Shown one piece after another: positions 59,262-64,000 of a stretch of DNA of 64,000 bases. Within the stretch, counting starts at the first letter, position 1; every line of letters begins with the position of its first letter. Under the pieces are notes generated by a model. The model saw nothing but the letters and a program-made list of their open reading frames with translations, was not told the DNA's origin and ran no database searches. The position numbers and the translations under genes are program-made. Source of the DNA: Anastatus disparis (lineage: Eukaryota > Arthropoda > Insecta > Hymenoptera > Eupelmidae); the NCBI GenBank assembly GCA_017163975.1, contig JAFFSR010000022.1, forward strand, positions 773,001 through 837,000, written 5' to 3'.

Positions 59262-59828
59262 TGTATCACGACTAATCTTGGTAAACCCAAGCAGTCAGTT
59301 TGCGTGAAGAATTAAATAAATACTCAGTAGTTATGATATGAATATAAGTTTATTAATACTTTCGTCGAGAGAGATATGTCCTATTATTAATTCGTCGCCT
59401 AATACGTTCCTTGCTGCTTGCTCCAAACGGGCGTACTCCCGTCGTTCGTGGCTAAAGGTTGGTTGCTTACTCTCTACATCTCTCTATTGATGGTCTACTG
59501 ACTGACTCCTCGTGGGATGTCCGGCTGTATTTATACTCGCCAAATTCGTTGTTTCCACGTGCCTATCCTTCTAGAATATTCGTTATTGAGTTGGAATTTG
59601 CTGATCAGTCCGTCAGTGACTTTTCGTTCTGGTCTTAACCTGTTGCTGGGTGGTCAGCTCTTTTTCTATGGTGCTCGACGGTTTTCGTTGTTTCCAGGCA
59701 GGTTATAACTTGTTAGTATGACGGTCAGCGTTTTCTGTCTTTACTTGTTGGAACGTGTATTTGTCGCATTCTTTGTATATTGCTGATATTAATTCTTATT
59801 CATTTTATAGGATATAGAATCCGTAACA
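59262..59828 (-). mobile_element. LTR-like segment, 567 bp, promoter reads leftward
   Basis: Read on the minus strand it runs TGTTACGG...GATACA, with TG...CA ends. On that strand TATAAATACAGCC (near 59530) is followed about 30 bp later by TCAGTCAGT, a good TATA plus initiator pair, and AATAAA signals follow near 59350 and 59315. The composition is GC-richer than its flanks. Flanking 4-bp sequences differ, so it is not a solo LTR. If real, it is the 3' LTR of an element extending right past the window. No typical polypurine tract is seen next to it, which weakens the call. Confidence 0.45.
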
Positions 59829-62800
59829 CGTCTGAGGCCGTGGTATCGGCGCCCTCGACGATTAATACCTTAAAAAATTTATTTTTTGTTTTACCTAAGG
59901 CTCATTATAATTCAATGAAATTTATTTGAGCTTGCCTAATTGTATGTGTTACATTGGTTTATTTAGAGTAGTGTTGTGTACCTATCAAATACATTTCCAT
60001 TCTGACTATATATCTCTCTCTCTTTGTGTACATTAAAATTTACATAAGATTATGTTTTTAAAAGAAAATGTTTTGTTCATGTTTTCCTTGCATTCATCGT
60101 TGGCTTAATTGCTTTTGAATATGTTTATTCTTGACTTCTCTGGATACGATATTCATTCTTTTTGATTAGATATATTCCTCAGAAACTGTATTGGTACCTG
60201 AAAATATTCTTTAACAATTAATTACAAAGGGCCCCAATAGCTGGAGACTTCCGATTTTTAATATAAATTTTAAGTCAGTTATTATTGTTATAATCTTTAT
60301 TTTTCTTGGCTTATTAATCCCTGTATGCCTGCAACATGTTAGGCAGGAATCTTATCTACTTTTTACCTTGTTATAAGGTGACTGTATGTTTCATGCTTAT
60401 TTATGATCAATAAGTTCAGTTTATTATATGCACTTTATTTAAAAAATCTTTTTCTATTTAAACATGTTTATTTTATTAGTTTTATGGTTTTTTCCATAAA
60501 TGTCCTGTTATTATAATATAATATTCAAATTTTATTATATCGTATTTTTTTCTTACATATAACTTTGTTTATTAATAATTAGAGGTTATAATTACTCTTT
60601 ACATTATTTAACTATATCTAATTTATCCTTTTAAGGTTAATAATGATTTTCTCATGTGTCTCGATATTACAATATAGTTTGTATATCTGTCCCGAAACTG
60701 TAACATGGTGTGTCCCGAAATAGGGTCATGCGTTATTTCTCAATTTTATTGTATATATAGTCATTATTTATTGTTTAATTATTTATATTTAATAATATTA
60801 AGTGACTATATGATTATTATAACGTTTATGTATGTTCATTAATGATTATATAATAATTTTATAATTATTATTAATGATTTTTCTATTCTTGTCCTGATAT
60901 AGGTATGTGAGTTTATTCTTATTTATTGTTCAATCAATTATGTTTAACAACATTAAGTGATATTATAGTGTTTATTTATGTATATTATATAATAAATAAT
61001 TTATCATCTTTGTTTATTATTATTTATTGTTTAATTAATCATAATTCTCTCTTTTTTTGTGAGTGGCCCGTCTATGTACTCTTATGTTCGTGCCTATACT
61101 ACACGTGCTTAATTCTTCTTTGTGCTACAATTCGTTGCGCACACTGTTATACAGTTCGTATACCTATTACGTCTGTATGCGTTTGAGTGCTTGATCGCTA
61201 GCGGTGGGGGGCTCTTACTGCTTGAAGTCTTTAGGCTGTGTAGGTGCATACGTGATTACGTACGTGTGAATTTGACTGCAAAGTGTTTGTATTCTTTTCA
61301 CTGTGAATCGTATATGATTACGTACGTGTGAATTTGACTGCAAAGTGTTGGTATTCTTTTCACTGTGAATCGTATATGATCACGTGCGTGTGAATTTGAC
61401 TGCAAAGTGTTGGTGCTATAGAAGCGTGTTGCGCGTATTAGTATGTGCATGAGTATCGTGGCACGTGTATTAGTGTATATGTGAGCCATCTAATAGTTTG
61501 ATACTTATTTTCGTTTTTATATATTTTTATCCTTTCTATATTTTTATTTTATAAGTTTAAACATTTCTGTTTTGCTGTTGTTAGTTATTTATTTGATTAG
61601 TTACTGTATATTTTTATTAAGCTTCGGATATAATTATTTTGTAGACTCTAGATAATTTATTTAAATTATTACCATTGAATATTGGTTATAATGTATAGAT
61701 ATATTTTTGATAATTTCGAGCATATCTATATTTATATGCACTTAATCAGCATTTCTAGATAATTTTGTATTTTAATATATTTTTTTGTTAATATTTAATG
61801 CGCGTATTTTAAGACTTCTTTACCGTTTATGCAAGTTTTCACTTAACTCCCCTTTCTTCTATAATTATATAGTTATTTGTTCCTTCTTCTTGCATTGTGT
61901 GTGTTGTTTTTATCTCTATATATATTTATTTCTTCATCTTTTTCTTGTTTTATTTGTCCATATTTCTTTCCTTTTACTTTTATTTCTTGGACGCATGCAT
62001 ATACATATATACTTTGTTTTCAATCCTATTACATGTCTAGTTTTACATTACTATAAATATTATTACTTTTGTCAATGTTATTATTAATATTATTCCGCAA
62101 CTAATTTTGATAAGATTTTTATTATAATTTTGTTAATAATTCATAATCATCCGTCCCTTGACTAATTAAAATTTTATTATCGTTCTTTTGTTTGGTACCA
62201 GGTAATTTTTTCTTTTGACGCATATTTTTTTTGCGTTCCTGGTCCGATAATTTCTTAACTTTTTATTGTGAATTATGGCGGACATATCATATACTCTTAG
62301 TGTATGGTGCCATTTCTTAGAGAAATTTTGGGATTCCACTTGTGGATCCTTCTTGCCATGGGCATTCATCTGATAGCACGTATGCAACCTGAGAATTATT
62401 TCTCGAATACTTGTATCAGGAATTTTCCTGACAATAGTTAAGCATTAGTGCGCTTATAATTTTCTTTTTTTTTTTTTTTTTATTTATTTTAATGCTTTGA
62501 GGGAGGAATTATTTTATATTTGCTATTTTAATAATTTGAGTCTTAGTTCTTTATTTACTTATGTAATAATCTATACCTTATTCAATTAATCATGGGAATA
62601 TTCTTTATTTAATATAATTATTAAATCAATTTTTTTACTTTTTCTGACATATATATGTATATTTTATGAATATTGTTCAATCTATATAAAACTGTTTTGT
62701 TTAGGTTTGTTTTATTTTAAGATTTGATTTCTGCTCCATCGATTATTGTGAGATTTGCGCTGGAATTTAGTTTTCTTCTTAATTATATATGTGAACTCTT

Positions 62801-64000
62801 TATTCCTTTTGTTCTCTTTTCTTTATTCTTTATTCTTCTCTTTTATTATCTCCTGATGATTTTATTATTTTTCTTATTTTCTTCTGCTACTGTCTTCTGT
62901 AAGTTGATCAGAATATTTCTGTTTCTGATGTATGGTTTATCTTATACTATTCCGTGTATTACTTTTCTTTTCTTTTTTTTTTTTTAGTAATGCAAGGAGA
63001 AGGATATTTAATAGTTAAGTATAGCCATATTAGATGCTTCTATATAATCATAATTTGTATGTTATATTTACTTTAATATAAGTGAATTCTTGAATAAACG
63101 AACTAATTCTATATCTCTATTTCTTTTATTCTCTTTATTTCTTCTAGAATTGCTGATTGTAATAATATCTATTATCTTATTATTTATTTAATTAAATTCT
63201 CTTATAATACATTTTAAGGTTTTTTTTTTCAAGTAACTTGTCTATTAATTTATTTGTATGTTATTATTATAAGTATGTTTGTTGTTTTATTTAATATTTT
63301 TTGATTACTAAATTTTTTGATATATATATGATTCTATTATTAATTATATCTATAGTTACTTTGTAGTTACTAAATTATATTTGAGACTATCGTGGCGTCT
63401 GAGGGCCGTGGAAAAATTTATCTTACTGTTTCTTTGATTGTTATTATATTTATTAGTATTTTACGATCGTCGGCGTCTGAGGCCACGGAAAATTTTTATT
63501 TTCTAAATTTATTTATTATTTATAGAATTTTATAGTTATTATCCATATTCTTTATTCGTTTTTCTGATGTTTTGGCTTCTTCATTAAGTAAACCATTTTC
63601 CTTCTCTGAGGTGTTTAATATTTTGCTTTTGATCATAATACCACTTTGATTTATAATTGATGGTGTTAGATTAACTTTTGGTGGTTTTGTCACTATCACA
63701 TAAATGAGGAATACGGGTTCTCCTGATGGATTAGTACCTCCCGATTCCAAATGTTCTTCTATACGTTGGTGTCTAAGTCTTGTGGTTTTTATTGGTACTT
63801 CTTAATTAACTCATTTTTATGCTTTACTAAATGTGTTTTTCTTAGTTTTTCTCCAGGTGACTTAATTATAATTGGTTTTTCTAGATTATTTGTTAATATT
63901 TTCTATTTTTTTCTATATTTAAATGCCTTGATATTTTAGATTCAGTTTGGTTAAGTATCTTTGCTGCTTTATTCTCTTTTTCCTCCTTGATATGTTTAAT
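59829..64000. other. T-rich region, no clear gene
   Basis: Possibly the interior of the LTR-like element. The plus strand is strongly T-rich and A-poor. The motif GTCTGAGG(G)CCGTGG or its close variant GTCTGAGGCCACGG occurs at 59830, 63397 and 63474. Minus-strand frames at 63520-63750 (ESGGTNPSGEPVFLIYVIVT...) and 62166-62387 (lysine-rich) are short and have no recognisable domain. They might be gag or pol remnants, which I cannot support. Confidence 0.35.
61252..61430 (+). repeat. 62-bp minisatellite, nearly three copies
   Basis: GATTACGTACGTGTGAATTT then GACTGCAAAGTG recurs at 61254, 61316 and 61378 with 62-bp spacing and very few differences. The third copy is incomplete. Only frame-shadow ORFs overlap it. 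Confidence 0.92.

Noticed and set aside
1..64000. Proviral polydnavirus segment, considered because a parasitoid wasp host is possible
   Set aside because: No viral-type gene families, segment junction motifs or other virus-derived genes are visible.

Overview
The window is eukaryotic, very AT-rich and intron-bearing. Its mobile-element mix (piggyBac, Helitrons carrying a Rep/helicase gene and an RPA-like gene, a tRNA-derived SINE, a jockey/CR1-type non-LTR element, many foldback MITEs) points to an arthropod, probably an insect. An AT-rich hymenopteran would fit, but the sequence does not prove it. No intact host gene is visible. The only host-like coding material is a broken, partly duplicated ubiquitin-conjugating enzyme variant (UEV) gene at 13.7-17.5 kb. 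Essentially all other coding sequence is decayed transposon, much of it nested, so insertion order can be read directly from split genes and target-site duplications.

0-14 kb: the 3' half of a broken piggyBac element (to 2933) sits at a TTAA inside the helicase gene of a minus-strand Helitron. That Helitron continues with its Rep/helicase gene (to 6803) and an upstream RPA-like gene (8.0-9.9 kb), which is split by a 407-bp insertion with a 14-bp target duplication. 9.8-13.4 kb is a gene-free block of imperfect repeats including a 627-bp tandem duplication. 13.7-17.6 kb holds the UEV exons with a local duplication and three foldback elements. 17.5-29 kb is mostly non-coding: a GC-richer island, a Helitron relic, a 1-kb foldback, a 150-bp piggyBac MITE with TTAA duplications, and a 3.6-kb pile of Helitron ends with low-complexity bodies.

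29-36.7 kb: a second, plus-strand Helitron, internally deleted in its helicase and carrying an 845-bp solo LTR, apparently ends at a hairpin plus CTAG at 36699. 36.75-52.11 kb is the most unusual object: a 15.4-kb element with near-identical 1.1-kb terminal inverted repeats. It carries one four-exon minus-strand gene for a DDE-like, cysteine-rich protein that I cannot place in a named superfamily. Its introns and spacers are filled with further insertions (a 3.1-kb foldback with its own MITE, a hAT-like MITE, a 4.8-kb TTAA element that itself holds a SINE, a hairpin MITE and an unknown ORF).

52.2-64 kb: a third Helitron fragment in minus orientation (3' end at 52204, RPA-like relic to 54.4 kb), interrupted by a 3.7-kb non-LTR retrotransposon that is itself split by a foldback. 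Then comes non-coding sequence, an LTR-like segment with a minus-strand TATA/initiator pair at 59.26-59.83 kb, and a T-rich tail with a 62-bp minisatellite.

The pieces form families: three Helitron copies of one lineage, three TTAA foldbacks of one family, and piggyBac termini shared between the transposase-bearing copy and the 150-bp MITE. None of the transposon genes is intact, so any mobility would depend on copies elsewhere.
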